From: Amphiura filiformis
Lineage: Eukaryota; Echinodermata; Ophiuroidea; Amphilepidida; Amphiuridae
Direction of reading: 5' to 3'
Assembly (NCBI RefSeq): GCF_039555335.1
Contig: NC_092628.1
Location: 58,949,547 to 59,013,546 of the forward strand
DNA length: 64,000 nucleotides
In this document: positions 1 through 11,743 of the stretch, piece by piece
Layout of the letters: each line of letters begins with the position of its first letter
Numbering within the stretch: the first letter of the stretch is position 1
Program-made: the position numbers and the translations under genes
The notes under the pieces: generated by a model
Told to the model about the DNA's origin: nothing
Database searches by the model: none
Seen by the model: only the letters and a program-made list of their open reading frames with translations

Positions 1-1
1 C

Positions 2-73
2 ATCGGACCAGTCGACAAAATCTTTCAAGTTTGCATTCAGATGAAAAACGCAGGCGATTATCAGGAGAATTAG
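2..73 (+). pseudogene. Exon-like ORF X, U1 copy (unrecognised, partial)
   Basis: An open frame reading I-G-P-V-D-K-I-F-Q-V-C-I-Q-M-K-N-A-G-D-Y-Q ends at a TAG at 71-73. It matches the longer copy in U3 (18,457-18,680). In U2 the equivalent TAG is replaced by a TAT codon and the frame continues through I-P-N-A-A. The matching residues also follow the stop here, so the stop in U1 and U3 may be premature. No family is recognised. It is most likely a decayed exon of a gene that lies in the duplicated unit. Confidence 0.4.
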
Positions 74-374
74 ATACCAAATGCAGCCTTCGGCGTGAAA
101 CTTGGTCTCACTTTGGAATCGTAATACCCCAGCCTATAGTGAACGGTGTTATCGTACATTATATTGCACACGGCAATTGTGTCTATCATTACACAATTAG
201 CTACTTGCACCTTATTTACGTTACGGTTGATCTCACTTTCTTCACAACACCGACACTGTGAATGTTTGTTCTTTTTGTAATGCAATTTTGTCTACAATGA
301 AATAAACGTTGATAAAACTTAACAATTTTCTTTCGAAATTACAAATCTTGAATTTCTAACCTTTTACTTTGCAG

Positions 375-495
375 GACGATACCCGCATTAAGAAGGCTAG
401 TTGAGTTACTCGAGTTTCTGGCACAACTGGATCTATTACATGATGCAAGGACTCGCAGGCAATTACTGCTTAGCACCATAGCTAATTGTGGATAG
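375..495 (+). pseudogene. Exon-like ORF Y, U1 copy (unrecognised)
   Basis: A good splice acceptor (pyrimidine-rich tract then GCAG at 371-374) precedes an open frame of 39 codons with the helix-like core L-L-E-F-L-A-Q-L-D-L-L-H-D-A-R-T, ending at TAG 493-495. The same frame follows an acceptor in all four units: here, 11,693 (stop after E-F-L-A), 18,984-19,094, and 34,800-34,928. Conservation of acceptor and frame suggests a former terminal exon. I do not recognise the protein. The differing C-termini and the stop in U2 suggest decay in at least some copies. Confidence 0.45.
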
Positions 496-1210
496 AGGCA
501 GGAAAGTAAAAGAAAAGACCAACTTTTCTCACACAATCTACAACGGTATGTTTTGGCTTTGCGTGTCCCATTACAGCCGTGATTGTTAACATGGTTAACA
601 TATTAGACTGGGAAATTTTGCAGCATCTCAAGGTATCTCAGAAAAGTCAGAATCGCACAGAATAATTTACTTACGCATCTTTTTATAAGCACAGAAAAGG
701 TCTGTCCTTGATAACAATAGTTTACAAATCTAGGGCCACAATATTTATGATCCATAACAGTTAGACATAATGACATGATCAAGAGGAATGAGTCGGATGT
801 CGCTTATGTTATTTTTGAGATATTGGCAAAAAACAGTGTTCAAATTCTTTTGTTTTATATTGTTTTCTGCCATTGATAAATTGCTCATAACTCGGTAACC
901 AGATGTCCGATTTTGATGGGGTTTGCATCAAAATGTAGCATTCATAAACTGTCAGAGAATGATGTAAAAACTTCTTATTGAAAATTGCCGACATGTGACT
1001 CATCCTCGCACATTCGAAAGCCCGTCTAAAAAATCATGCACACACCATTTGTGGGTACCATTCATGGAGCTCTATTAGGGTTGGTTATCAGTTCTATGGG
1101 TCTTATGCTTTTACGCAAAAAGATGAAGAGAGTCTGCTTTGAAAATATACGCGGGAACAGGGGCAGAATGGGCGTATCATTTTTGTCCGCGACCGCGTGT
1201 TTCATGGAAG
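496..1210. other. Non-coding stretch of U1
   Basis: No convincing gene is seen here. The first ~250 bp align with sequence following ORF Y in U3 and U4. The part around 800-1,030 has no counterpart I could find in the other units and is probably an old insertion. Short open frames on both strands overlap one another and show no codon or motif evidence. Confidence 0.5.
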
Positions 1211-1592
1211 GGGGAGCGTGGCCTAGCGGTAAAGGCGATGGACTGTAAATCCAAGGGTCGAGGGTTCGAATCCCAGGTCCGCCTGAGCTCGGCTGGCTCT
1301 TTGAGCAAGGCATTTCACTCTACTTGCTTAGTGCTTCGGAGGGCACTTTAAGCTGTCGGTCCCGTGTACATGCATATTTTCTCACATTAATGTAGTGTGC
1401 ACGTTAAAGAACGTCACAGGCTATTCGAAAAGAGCAGGAGATTATCCCGGTACTGTTGACTGTACTTCAAAAATACACTCATCTACTCTAGGTTCCAGAG
1501 TAAAAAATAAGTACAGCTTGTCTGTACGCAGTGCGACAATACTCATACATATGAGGGAGGCACTTATAAGGAGGAAGAAGAAGAAGAAGAAG
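1211..1592 (+). mobile_element. tRNA-derived SINE with conserved central domain
   Basis: The 5' head contains an A-box-like TGGCCTAGCGG and a perfect B box GGTTCGAATCC, and a GTA anticodon-like loop can be drawn. The acceptor and T stems no longer pair well, so this is a SINE head and not a working tRNA. It is followed by a body with GCACGTTAAAGAAC, a string I associate with the central domain of widespread marine-metazoan SINEs, and by a GAA-type simple repeat (about 1,570-1,592) as the tail. It is absent from the other units at this place, so it inserted after duplication. The exact family name needs a Repbase search. Confidence 0.8.
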
Positions 1593-3590
1593 GATTGGCC
1601 CTCATTAACGAATGAGGATGGACTTTTGTGATTAGTCTATATCTCTTTATTGTTACCCATTTGTTATCGTTTGTTGTTTGAAAATGTTGAAAGTATTGCA
1701 CTGATAATATTAAACGTATCGGTGCTTTCATTGAACAAAAGATTTGAAAAAGTTTATCTCTTTTCCCCTAGATGAATTCACTGAGAGTAGCATTTTCTAA
1801 TGTATTTTAACTAACACGCCAGGTTCAATTAACATTACGATCCACGTACATGACACTTTAAATAATGAATTACTATTCAACACATGCCTCTTCTCAATCA
1901 TAGCTATCTAATCAAAATATTATCAAAAGAGATATCAATCTATGATTTGGATTATCTAGAGCGTGAAATTATTTCAAGAAAAAAGGTTTAATCTTAATTC
2001 ATCCTACTGACTATACCAACAGTAGTCCCTGAATGTCCCTGAATGTTCAGGTATTATAAATGGCCAGACGACTCACCCAGACGAGTATTAGTGTGCTTCA
2101 ATTAAACAAGACAACAACGCAGCAACAGTCCATTATTGTTATTGTAAACGTCATAATGCTCATTTCATGAAACTGGATTATTTATTTTAACAAAAAATAA
2201 GACTCAACTGCGAGGTTACTGGTGGTGAGATTTAAAACTTATTGTTTTCTATTACTGAACAATAGTTTTCTTACATATTTTTATATAATTACAATAAATA
2301 TAAATAGTGTCTTAGCGACATGTCATAGGGGCCACGGGAGCACACCCCAGTCCCAATCGTAGTGAATGAAATATACAGTGGCCCCTCAATCAGGTCCAGC
2401 AGACTCACCTCTCGTCGGACAACTTATATGCTTACGGACAACGTATCTCTCTGACTATATAATAAATGTCGGCACTATTGTGTCGGCACTTCTGAGGGGG
2501 ATCATCCCCCTCAGACACCCCTACGTATATAAACAACTGCCCGTTTTCGCTTCTGTATTTAACACCCAGCACTTCATGTTTAAACCAATAATTCATACAA
2601 TAACAGTGAAAAAATGGCTTCAATTGGCCTGTCATTTCGCAAATTTTCTGCTTTTTCAAACTAAATTTAACACAATAATAGTGCAAAAATAGTCCACCAA
2701 ATGGCTTCAATTAGGTCTTCCTTTTGCACAAGTTTCTCACTTCCGCCCTCAAACACCCCCTTGCGTGCGCAACTTTATGGGTACTAATTATAAAGCAATA
2801 ATTTATACAATGAAAGTCCAAACTTCAATTGGGCCGTCTTTTCGCAAATTTTAGGCTTTTTCAAACTAATATTTTACACAATAATAGTGACAAAATGGTC
2901 CACCAAATGGCTTCAATTGGGTCTTCATTTTCCAAAAGTTTTTAACTTCTGAGTGGCACATCCCCCTCAGATACCCCCTGCGTCGCACAACCGCTTCGCG
3001 GCCATTTAGTACACTTATTTTTTTTTTAATTGCCCCCCCCCCGACTGCTCTAGATCCGCCACTGCTTTTAAGTGTAACAAAAGTATGGAGAGTAATGATA
3101 AATTTAGGAGAAGCATGATATCGATAGCTCGCCACGAATGTATGCTTGTTTCTGCTTGAATATCTTAATCTAACTTTTTAATACGCATCATATTGACACA
3201 AGGTTTAGCGCACATAACTATTCAATTTGCCGAATCAAATACAAATCATAATATATTTATAAATCATTCGTCCGTTATATTAACCACCACCTCGCTATTA
3301 TACCTCGCTACGATATCGAGCGTAATCAGGAAATGTCGAAATGGTTTTTTTTTAAATCGTGATCATATTTGAATACAATTAACACAGCGAATGTTTTCGC
3401 TTTAGTACAAATAATGCTAGTACTGGTTGTATTTGTATTGATACGTGGTCTTTGAATTTTGTGACATATCTTGCATTCGGCAAAGTGACTTATAAGCATG
3501 ACGGAATGTAAATCGCTATCGCCTGCAAAATTTTCAAGAGTGCAAAAACCTCTCTGCCATCTTAATCACGTGATTCTGTACAAAAAACCG
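1593..3590. repeat. Non-coding U1 sequence with internal direct repeats
   Basis: Positions ~1,790-2,230 align with 12,060-12,470, 20,200-20,560 and 35,535-35,900. From ~2,330 to 3,065 lies a repeat-rich insertion. Two direct copies of ~170 bp (about 2,579-2,755 and 2,787-2,955) share the phrase CCAAATGGCTTCAATT. The insertion ends with a homopolymer C tract (about 3,037-3,047) followed by GACTGCTCTAGATCCGCC, a low-complexity boundary common in dispersed repeats. No gene is supported. Confidence 0.6.
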
Positions 3591-3875
3591 TAAATCCTCG
3601 TTTAGCAATCGTCTTAGACACATGGCTCACTTTTTGCTGTCTCACAGACAATGTACTTCATCATATTAAGATGTTCTAATACATTTACTACCATCCATGT
3701 AGCCACTCAAGCTAGCCAGACGTGACTGGGTGGACTCTCCTGATATTGCTTAAAATGACTGACTGACTAGCTAGCTCCCTGGGCATGATGTGGCAAGTGG
3801 TTTGAGTCGATGTGGCCAGGCAGGCGAAGGGATTCCATTTGCTGATAGCATTTTAAAGATTTAACTTTAATACAA

Positions 3876-4106
3876 ATGTACAGTTGTCTTGCACGTTTGA
3901 ACTCCCTTATGAATACTTTTGGAATCCACTCATGGGACACGGTATTCAACAAATCCAATAAGCGAACTCCACTAGTGTATGATTTGAAGTGGGGCACGTA
4001 TAAACACAGACAACCATTTGGAGTAGTTGGTCTTAATATCATGTTTACCGGAAACGGTGGTGTAAGTGTCAACAGCACAGCTAATGCAAATACAGATCAT
4101 ACCTAG
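3876..4106 (+). pseudogene. Exon-like ORF Z, U1 copy (unrecognised; strand uncertain)
   Basis: A 76-codon plus-strand frame contains N-T-F-G-I-H-S-W-D-T-V and P-F-G-V-V-G-L-N-I-M-F. It is repeated in U3 (22,672-22,860) with the same core, while in U4 (about 36,500-36,720) one tryptophan codon has become TAG. An overlapping minus-strand frame (3,767-4,078) is also open in U1 and U4, and partly in U3, so the strand cannot be settled by openness alone. No family is recognised. A synonymous/non-synonymous comparison of the three copies would decide which strand, if either, was coding. Confidence 0.3.
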
Positions 4107-4724
4107 ATGGAACATCTGCAGGAATGCTGCTCTGTTAAAGGAATTCCAACATTTTTGCGGTAATAATGCATGGATATAATAGCAACACGTAACACACACA
4201 AATATAACTAACCACATACAAAAAATAACAACCAATTCTTACGGTATATTATGAGGGCCAGATGATCAGGGAAACAATAGTAACCGGTTAACCGTTTAGG
4301 TTTTGTTGTACGTTTTAACTAGTATGTCCTTTGAACACTGTTCAATAGAGCAAAGACAGTTTTTAAAGATAGGTTTACACTGTTCTCCTTTCGTTTGTAG
4401 CAGAGAACTAATTTCTGGTAGCCTCGTAACAAGTCATCTAGGTGGTCGTGAAAAACAATAGGCGATAGGTACTATGTCATGATTGCGTGACTAAAAGTTC
4501 ACTTGCATATTAAAGTTTCTGTAATTTTAGCATTGGGATATCGGACAATGAAAGAATAGTGCAAATGTATTATAGCATACGCATTATAACACAGCATGGT
4601 GGTATCATGCAACGGTGTCTTGTGACTGATGAACAAAACAGTACTTATAGAGGCAACCCGGTGTCTAGTAAAACTACTTATTTGCGCTATATTATGACAG
4701 CTTTACAACTTCACTGGTAGAGTA

Positions 4725-7273
4725 TATGGTCGAATCCAACCAAAAGTGTACACGGCATGTTCAGGGCCATAACTTAAAAGTATTAATCAATTGGCATTCG
4801 TTTTTGTATTGTGTTTATTCATTGATCATACGCTTCGCGCCATATATAATAAGACCCCTCTGTTAAAAATTTAACACAGAGACCCCAAAACATGCTATTT
4901 TTACCCATTTTTTTTCAAAATATTTCTTAAGGTATTTTTAAAACATCTAAATCAGTTATGAAAAGAAGTCATTGGATTGAATCTAAATTGATTTCCTGAA
5001 AGGTGTGTATTCAAAGATTGCCTGTGTTCAATTTTTCACATATTTGTACATAATTATGAATTTTTTGTGATAATTTTTTGAGTGGTATTTTTTTACATTA
5101 CCTACGAATACAATTTTTCATAGCACTAGATATATCTTTAAAAAATGGAAATCACTAATAAATGCGCAATTGATACAAGCTTTGATATGTCCAATACTGA
5201 AATGCATTGCATTCGACATCTTTATTATAGTGTTTAGCTGCCAGAAATTCTAAATGGCAAAAAGGTAGGTTTGGTAAAAAATATGCATTACCTCCGAATA
5301 CATGTTAAAAGCTGTGTCATTTCCACAAAGCGAGAGAATAGTAAACAATAGTTAAGCAATAGGTGCAGGGTAATACACTCTTTATTTCTACCAAGTTTCA
5401 ATAGCCTGCGTTTAAATATTTCTGAGAGGTCAACAATAAAAGCAAGTATTCGTAGGTAAATTTCGGTAACCGAATGTTACCTACGAATACAATTTGACAT
5501 CATGACAGTATTGTGAAACGCCGCCATTCATGCCAATGCCCATATTGGTACATAACGAAGGCCTGTATGTTTGCTATCAAATCATATGTCAATGAAAGTT
5601 GCGAATTCACATACATGCCCACCATGCAAAACTGAATACGGCTTAATTGTTGAAAAATATGTACTGAAATAGACGACGGTCTGCTCATTTGAAAGAAAAA
5701 TCAGATTCAAAGAAGATTAGAAGGGATAAATACTTGGATTTGTCAACTGTCATGTGTGCTTCATTTTAAATGTTTACCGACCTTCTGGGTTCTGAGTAAT
5801 TTGTGTGCAAATTCATTTATTCGAATGTAATTTTTGACGTTTTCGCTAAGGTTACCTACGAATACCATGGAAAAAACTACTGTTCTCATTGTCTCATGAT
5901 CTAGACAACACAGTGATGGACCCTGGTATAAAGCTAATTGTAGTTGCCCTCAAACGAAAGGCCACAAGACGTAACTGACTCCAAGATGGACTTCAATAAG
6001 TCTGCAATAACGGTTTTAAGCGATTTGTGTGCAATTAATCAAATTAAAGTCACTTTAGTGCCTTTGTTTCTTACTTCAATCCTCTTTCAACCGCTGTGAA
6101 CCGACATTATTAATACATGATAGGGTCTTAAGTATCAATAAACGCACATAAAGAAAATAATACATTCAAAGTGCTTTATCAAATGAAGTTTTGATTGCGA
6201 TATCCTCCAAAAGTCTAATTCTTACCTACAAATACTGAAATGTTACTTACGAATACAGCATAATACATGACATGTGTATAGAAGTGTCCCTACCAATGGA
6301 AATTAATTGTCAAAAACTTTAAGCGGTACCCCAGGACACTATCATTACCCATATACGGATTCATTCAACAATTATTTTTTATGTAAAATTGCTGATTAAC
6401 TACTTGTATATCAAAATGAAGTGGTCAAAATCTTGCTAAAAGCATCAAAAATGTTTGATCTAATAGCGACCGAAGGGAGCACCGAGCGTAGCTATCCTAT
6501 AGCGTAACTATCAGCTACTATCCTACAGTTGGAAAATCATCATACAGGTATCAGAGTACAGCACAGAAGCCAGTGCTAATCTAAGGTAATAGCATTTATT
6601 CATTTGGACGTACCATCTGAAAGAGATCTAAAAACTACCATTTTATTAATTCATTACCATAATAGCAAAATTTAAACCTCTAAACTCAATATAGATATTG
6701 TTAAATCGCTCATGTTACCTACGAATACCCGGGTTTCTTCACCTTTTCATTGTATAAAGCGTTAGGTGTATGCGTATAATTCCTAATATTCTTGAAAACA
6801 TATATCCTACTCGTTCTTATACAATGTAAATTGATTCATACTCATTTGATAAATAAAATACAGAAACTGACCTTTCATTTTCAAAAATAAACTAGCATAA
6901 ATTGACAAAGATCATATTGATCGCGTTATAAAAATAAAAACAAATATTTTCTGGTTGAGCTAGCATTTTCCTGACACCCTGTGGTCTTCATTACACGAAA
7001 AAGCGTTAATGGGAATATTCCATTTGTTTTAGGTTGATTAGTATTGCGATAGTGAAAGCATCCTAGTGGTATTCGTAGGTAACATTGGGTTTTGATATCA
7101 CATTTACTATCACACGTCCTGAATTTATTTTTTCAAGATTAGTAATGGCACTTTTGGTTCCTATAAGGCCAATATGTCATCAATCAATGGGCAAAAGGAA
7201 AAAATTGTGGAGACATTTTTATTTCGGACTTTTATTTTTCACCCGTGGACACTTTTGGTTGGATTCGACCATA
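4725..7273. mobile_element. 2.55 kb TA-flanked TIR transposon, non-autonomous
   Basis: The terminal inverted repeats begin TATGGTCGAATCCAACC and match exactly for 25 bp, then continue to ~31 bp with one mismatch. TA dinucleotides flank both ends. The corresponding place in U3 (about 23,570-23,590) lacks the insertion, which supports the boundaries. The inside has no long ORF or transposase motif. Instead it carries nine dispersed copies of a 14-mer, TTACCTACGAATAC: exact on plus at 5,098, 5,477, 5,852 and 6,715; one mismatch on plus at 5,288, 6,222 and 6,243; exact on minus at 5,446 and 7,069. TA target sites fit a Tc1/mariner-type mover, but no transposase is present to prove it. Confidence 0.8.
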
Positions 7274-7886
7274 TACCCTTCTTAAGTATAAAGGTACAGT
7301 TCCTTCATAGACATGTACGCAGCAATGTTACATTTCAAGTAAACAAAACGGTATTTGAGGTTAAACGAGAAACAATTAACATACATAATTATCTTTTAAT
7401 TCATTGTAATGTACCAGTCCCTTATCTATTCCATGCGAGGTAATGTATTTTAATTTGACAAAATTATATACGAATGCTACCCAGCGGCAGGAAAATGTAT
7501 TCTTTACTTTGCTTAATCTCTTGCAGACAAAAAAGTTACCATTTGTTGTACCAAGCTGTATATCTCCATCTATGAAACATTAGTAGTACCTGTACAAACT
7601 GATATTCAACATTAATGTCACCTACCATCGAGGCCAAACTATATGAAGCATTACGTGGCTACTGGTTTATATATTTTAATTTATCTTAATTTATTTTAAT
7701 ATATACCTATATATTATTAAGATACGCAGTTGCGTTAATTCCTCTTCCTTTCTCAAAACTCAAGACATATTCTTTGTCATTTTCCACATTGCAATTGAAG
7801 AGTGTGGGTGGGTCAAACCATCTATACGAAACAGATTTGTTTTGGTATGTGTTAATTTCACTAGTATAATAATAATATAATGTATA

Positions 7887-8201
7887 TATAGACGAATCCA
7901 ATTTCACGCATTCCTGCTCCTCAATGGCAGCCATTAGCCGCGACGGGTACCCAACTATCCCACGTAAAATGTGGGATGATGCGGCCTTGAAGGGTATTAT
8001 AAACTGCATTCTATCACCCGTGTAACACGTAGACAAATGAATGATGACAGTTTACAACACAAACGAATCTATATAACATCGAATTTTAAGCGGGTTTAAT
8101 CCACCCAATTAGGTACTCACAACACCTGTTTGGTGCATGCGGGTACCCAAATATGGCCGACCAAATCCTGACCATGACTTGGCTCGTTGGATTCGTCTAT
8201 A
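7887..8201. mobile_element. ~315 bp MITE with TATAGACGAATCCAA termini, copy 1
   Basis: TATAGACGAATCCAA at the left and its complement at the right define the ends. A second copy of the whole element lies at 41,269-41,601, with the same interior (for example GATGCGGCC and GCATTCTATCACCCGTGT). The termini share GAATCCAA with the 2.55 kb element just to the left, which may indicate related transposition machinery. The 109-codon minus frame across it is not conserved in the second copy and is not called. Confidence 0.75.
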
Positions 8202-8517
8202 CATAAATATTTAAGAACACAAACACGGTGCTTAGGTATGTACCACAATGGTAAAACAAAAACGCTGTATAATGTTGTAATATCTATGACAGATTCACAG
8301 GTCTTGATAATATAGATAACCTACCGACCACACATATTAACCCATTACTTTTGATCGCACCAGTCTTACATTAAATGAAGTCCATAAACAGAAACCGGTA
8401 GGAATAAAATAAAAAAGAATCATTCTAAGTATTGAAATTCGGGCATTGCTCTTTGTATTATGTAGTTCACAAAGCTAGTACGTTGCACGGTGTTTTAAAG
8501 GTATCTCCAAAGGCTAG

Positions 8518-8717
8518 NNNNNNNNNNNNNNNNNNNNNNNNNNNNNNNNNNNNNNNNNNNNNNNNNNNNNNNNNNNNNNNNNNNNNNNNNNNNNNNNNNN
8601 NNNNNNNNNNNNNNNNNNNNNNNNNNNNNNNNNNNNNNNNNNNNNNNNNNNNNNNNNNNNNNNNNNNNNNNNNNNNNNNNNNNNNNNNNNNNNNNNNNNN
8701 NNNNNNNNNNNNNNNNN
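8518..8717. other. Assembly gap of 200 N, probably with no real missing sequence
   Basis: Exactly 200 Ns separate a left contig ending AAAGGCTAG from a right contig starting AGGCTAGACAATGG. The seven bases AGGCTAG occur on both sides. In U3 (about 27,570-27,590) and U4 (about 37,105-37,120) the same sequence is continuous, as AAAGGCTAGACAA. The two contigs therefore probably overlap, and the gap is a fixed-size scaffold placeholder. Protein predictions reading through it are meaningless. Confidence 0.9.
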
Positions 8718-10964
8718 AGGCTAGACAATGGTTCTTTTGGCAATGATGGTCACAACAGGTTCAAGCACTATTTAATCAATACTAGAGTCGTTTGTACTTG
8801 TTTAAATACATTGCTCACTGAAATAAAAAAAATATATAAATAAATACATAAACAAAAATAATGTAATAGAAGTGTGAATCTTGCGATATACTTTTTCTTT
8901 CCCGTATCTACTAGTACTAGTTCACTGGATAGTGTGCCACAGATATTTTGCAAAGGAGTGAATGAATTCTAGCAGATACTTTGTAAAGAAAGTATTTAGG
9001 TATGTGGGTGGGTTTAAGATAAATACACAATTGTGATTGCCGACCGTTGCTCACCAAGGAGCCTGAAGGAAGAAATGTATTATAAAGATATTTGTCCTAA
9101 TTGAACCCAAGTACCAATGTCTAAAGAAAAGGTTACTATAAGTTGGAATGAATTAATGAAAGCATGCCAAATCGCTAGGGTTATTTTCAAATATAATACA
9201 CACTATAGCAGAGTGTGTAAAGGTTTCTTTTTGAAAAGGATTATGTTTACAGCTAATTTTTACTTAAAGAACTATATCTAGACCAGTGCGAGGAAAAATG
9301 CAACGCTGGAAGTGACATAGCTTTTCAAACGTACTATCGTAATGAGCGATATCCGATTGTTTTCCTTAGAATTCCATTTGTACATCGTAAGGCTATTTGG
9401 CAGAAAAGAGAAAGGAGGAAGGTAACAAAAGTAGCCAAGTTTATTTCCCGCATTAGAGTTTTTTTCACTAAATGAAAAGTGATATTTGCTACCACATGTT
9501 TGTATTCTATTTTAAGCATCTTATAAGCTGTCTAATCTGTTTTATTTAAAAATTGTGAAGGAAAAATAGTACTAAAGGTTACCACCAACCACTAAAACCA
9601 ATCTGCTAATATCAATTTTCGAAAAACAGATGCTCGTGCATAACAGACATTGAAATATTTAATTATACCAAATCAATTGTGTGATCCAGAGAAGTCTCAG
9701 TGTCTTAGACTACCAGCCAATCAATTGATTTTTCTTGCACTTTTCTTCACCTTTTGCTCGCTCGTTCTACACCCACTCGCCTTCTCGCAATCTGACATCT
9801 ATACATTACACACCCATAAAATCACTGATCGACCTAATCAGCTATTATAACATAGATGTATGGAAGTGTTTTGTTATACATTTCTACAAAATACCTATTT
9901 CTAATGCGTTTTTGAACATAATCGATACCCACATGGAAATGCAATAAATCGAATACAAACATTTCTAGTCTTGGTCCATCACTTGTTTAGATTTTGAAAA
10001 ATATATATTAAGAAGAATTGCAACAAATAATGCAATCAGGTCAGTCGATTAACGTGTTGACACCGTATTGAAGATATTGTGTGATTTTCAACGCAGGTTT
10101 CGTTCGTTTAAAGGCATGATGCCCTTTAGAAAGGTGCTATTAAATAGACCGCAGAGAAGCAGCCGTTAAACATTTGGCTCACGAAGCAAACTTAAAAGAT
10201 GGCACCAATGGTACAAATTAAGTGAACTATAAAATGAATGAAACTAGGTCATGGGTAAATATTCGGAGACACATTGTTACTTGGTTGGTCCTTCCAACGT
10301 GTAAAGGCACGACATATATTCGCGTGATAATTTCTGTTACCCACGCCAATGGTAGCGTTATATATAACCAACATTTTATTGCGACTATTTCACGCAAAAT
10401 GGTGTATACTGTAGAGCATATTCACTCCACTCACCTATACTATCCAGTTGTGTACCTTAGTTTTTCTCACATCGAACTGGTGCGTCAAATCTTTAAAAAG
10501 ATATGAATAAATTATGTTAGAAAGGGCTTCCTATATAATTCCAATTAATAGACCAGATCAATTTTAATGATATTATTTTAGTTTTTAGAATTGTTGTGTT
10601 AATTCTTAAGCATGGTGACTGCTATGATAAAATAATGTTTAGAAAGCGATTTTGAAAGACTATAGAGTGTATTCAATACGACGTGACTCTTGACAGAGTC
10701 ATCCTTATTTAAATAAAATTCTGGCTTCCGCAAGGTACCACTGTACACATTGCATGATAATACAATTAAGCAGGTGGTAGGTACCGTATGAATGGTTGTG
10801 GAATCGAACTAAAGACATGTCCCTCTTGGTTGATTGATTGCATACACTCTTTTAATGGTGATATTCTGACTATTTGATTCAAATTGATTAACTTCGTAAT
10901 ATATATGCCTCAAATCCAATTTAAAAATATAGCTACTGATAAAGGGTACTATAGACAACATTTT
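8718..10964. other. Non-coding body of U1
   Basis: This stretch aligns in order with 14,635-17,720 in U2 and 27,580-30,015 in U3, interrupted there by different insertions. Shared markers include AGGTCAGTCGATTAACGTGTT at 10,036, 16,588 and 28,832. Short open frames do not keep their frame between copies, so I call no gene. Confidence 0.6.
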
Positions 10965-11335
10965 AAGTTAGCTCAATCGATAAGGCTTTTAACTATGGTG
11001 CGGGTTCGAACCCTGGTGGTGGTTTAGTACGCTCTTGTGGAAAAATTGAAGTAGCTTGAAATTCCCCTTGACAAGGAATTTTCTGCTAACAGTCTTGTTG
11101 TAACCCATACGAAAATCGGGGGGGCTGATCCTGGCTGTGATGGTCAATTGATGAATGTCTAGGGTGTGCACTTCCTAGCTGCAAGTCCATATGTTGTCGT
11201 TTAATGGTGTGTGGAATGATATGTGGACCGTAGTGGTCAGCGACAACCTGTAAAGTGTGCCGAGGTTTGTGGACCAACGTCTAGGCATTGTGCCTGTGCA
11301 TAGCGCATTATAAATCACTGCGCTTTAACTACAAA
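10965..11335 (+). mobile_element. tRNA-derived SINE of a second family, U1 copy
   Basis: A tRNA-like head has an A-box-like TTAGCTCAATCGATAAGG and a B box GGTTCGAACCC. The body contains CAGCGACAA, CCGAGGTTTGTGG and CGTCTAGGC, and the 3' end reads GCGCATTATAAATCACTGCGC. Equivalent copies occupy the same position in U2 (split) and U3 (split), so the SINE was present before the units duplicated. A separate full-length copy lies on the minus strand at 60,132-60,490. Confidence 0.8.
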
Positions 11336-11692
11336 CGTATCTGGCCATAAATGTACACGTATTTAAAAAAAAGTACAGCCTTTTTAGTCGATTATCAGGA
11401 GACTTATATACCAAATGCTGCAATCAGTGTGAAACCAAATTAGTCTCACTTTGGAATCGTAATACCCTAGCTCATAGTGAACGGTGTTATTACATTATTT
11501 GCAAGGGTGTCTACTATTATACAATTAGCTACTCGCACCTTATTTACATTACGGTTGATCTCACTATCTCCACATTACCGACAATCTAAATGTCCGAATT
11601 TTTTTTGTCTACAATGACATAAATGTTCATAAAACATAAAAGTCAACTTACAAATTTCAAATCTTGTGAATTTCTAAAGTTTTACTTTACAG

Positions 11693-11743
11693 ACGATACC
11701 CGCAGTAAGAAGGCTATTTGAGTTACTCGAGTTTCTGGCATAA
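11693..11743 (+). pseudogene. Exon-like ORF Y, U2 copy, with premature stop
   Basis: The acceptor TTTACTTTACAG ends at 11,692. The frame reads T-I-P-A-V-R-R-L-F-E-L-L-E-F-L-A and then stops at TAA 11,741-11,743, where U1 and U4 have a CAA glutamine codon. The nucleotides after the stop still match the other copies, so this copy is disabled by a point change and not by loss of sequence. Confidence 0.45.

Larger units (their letters stand above)
1..11389 (+). repeat. Tandem segmental-duplication unit 1 (U1), left end cut by the window
   Basis: This is the first of four diverged head-to-tail copies of one long unit. Landmarks shared with the other copies, in the same order, are an exon-like ORF ending at 73, a second exon-like ORF at 375-495, a conserved block near 1,790-2,230, a block near 3,590-4,720, a block around 8,440-8,800, a block around 9,500-10,550 and a tRNA-derived SINE at ~10,965-11,335. 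U1-specific insertions include a SINE at 1,211-1,592 and a 2.55 kb terminal-inverted-repeat element at 4,725-7,273. The unit begins in the middle of an exon-like ORF, so the array probably continues to the left of the window. I do not recognise the parent gene. Confidence 0.8.

Noticed and set aside
1215-1285. A possible tRNA-Tyr gene (GTA in the anticodon-like loop)
   Set aside because: The acceptor and T stems do not pair well and the sequence continues into a SINE body with a simple-repeat tail.
3767-4078. A 103-codon minus-strand frame overlapping ORF Z, also open in U4
   Set aside because: It overlaps a plus-strand frame that looks equally plausible, and a third frame is open as well; openness in few recent copies is weak evidence. 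Not called as a separate gene.
8432-8746. Open frames running through the N gap on both strands
   Set aside because: Most of the residues are unknown and the gap is probably artificial; the frame is not kept in the other units.
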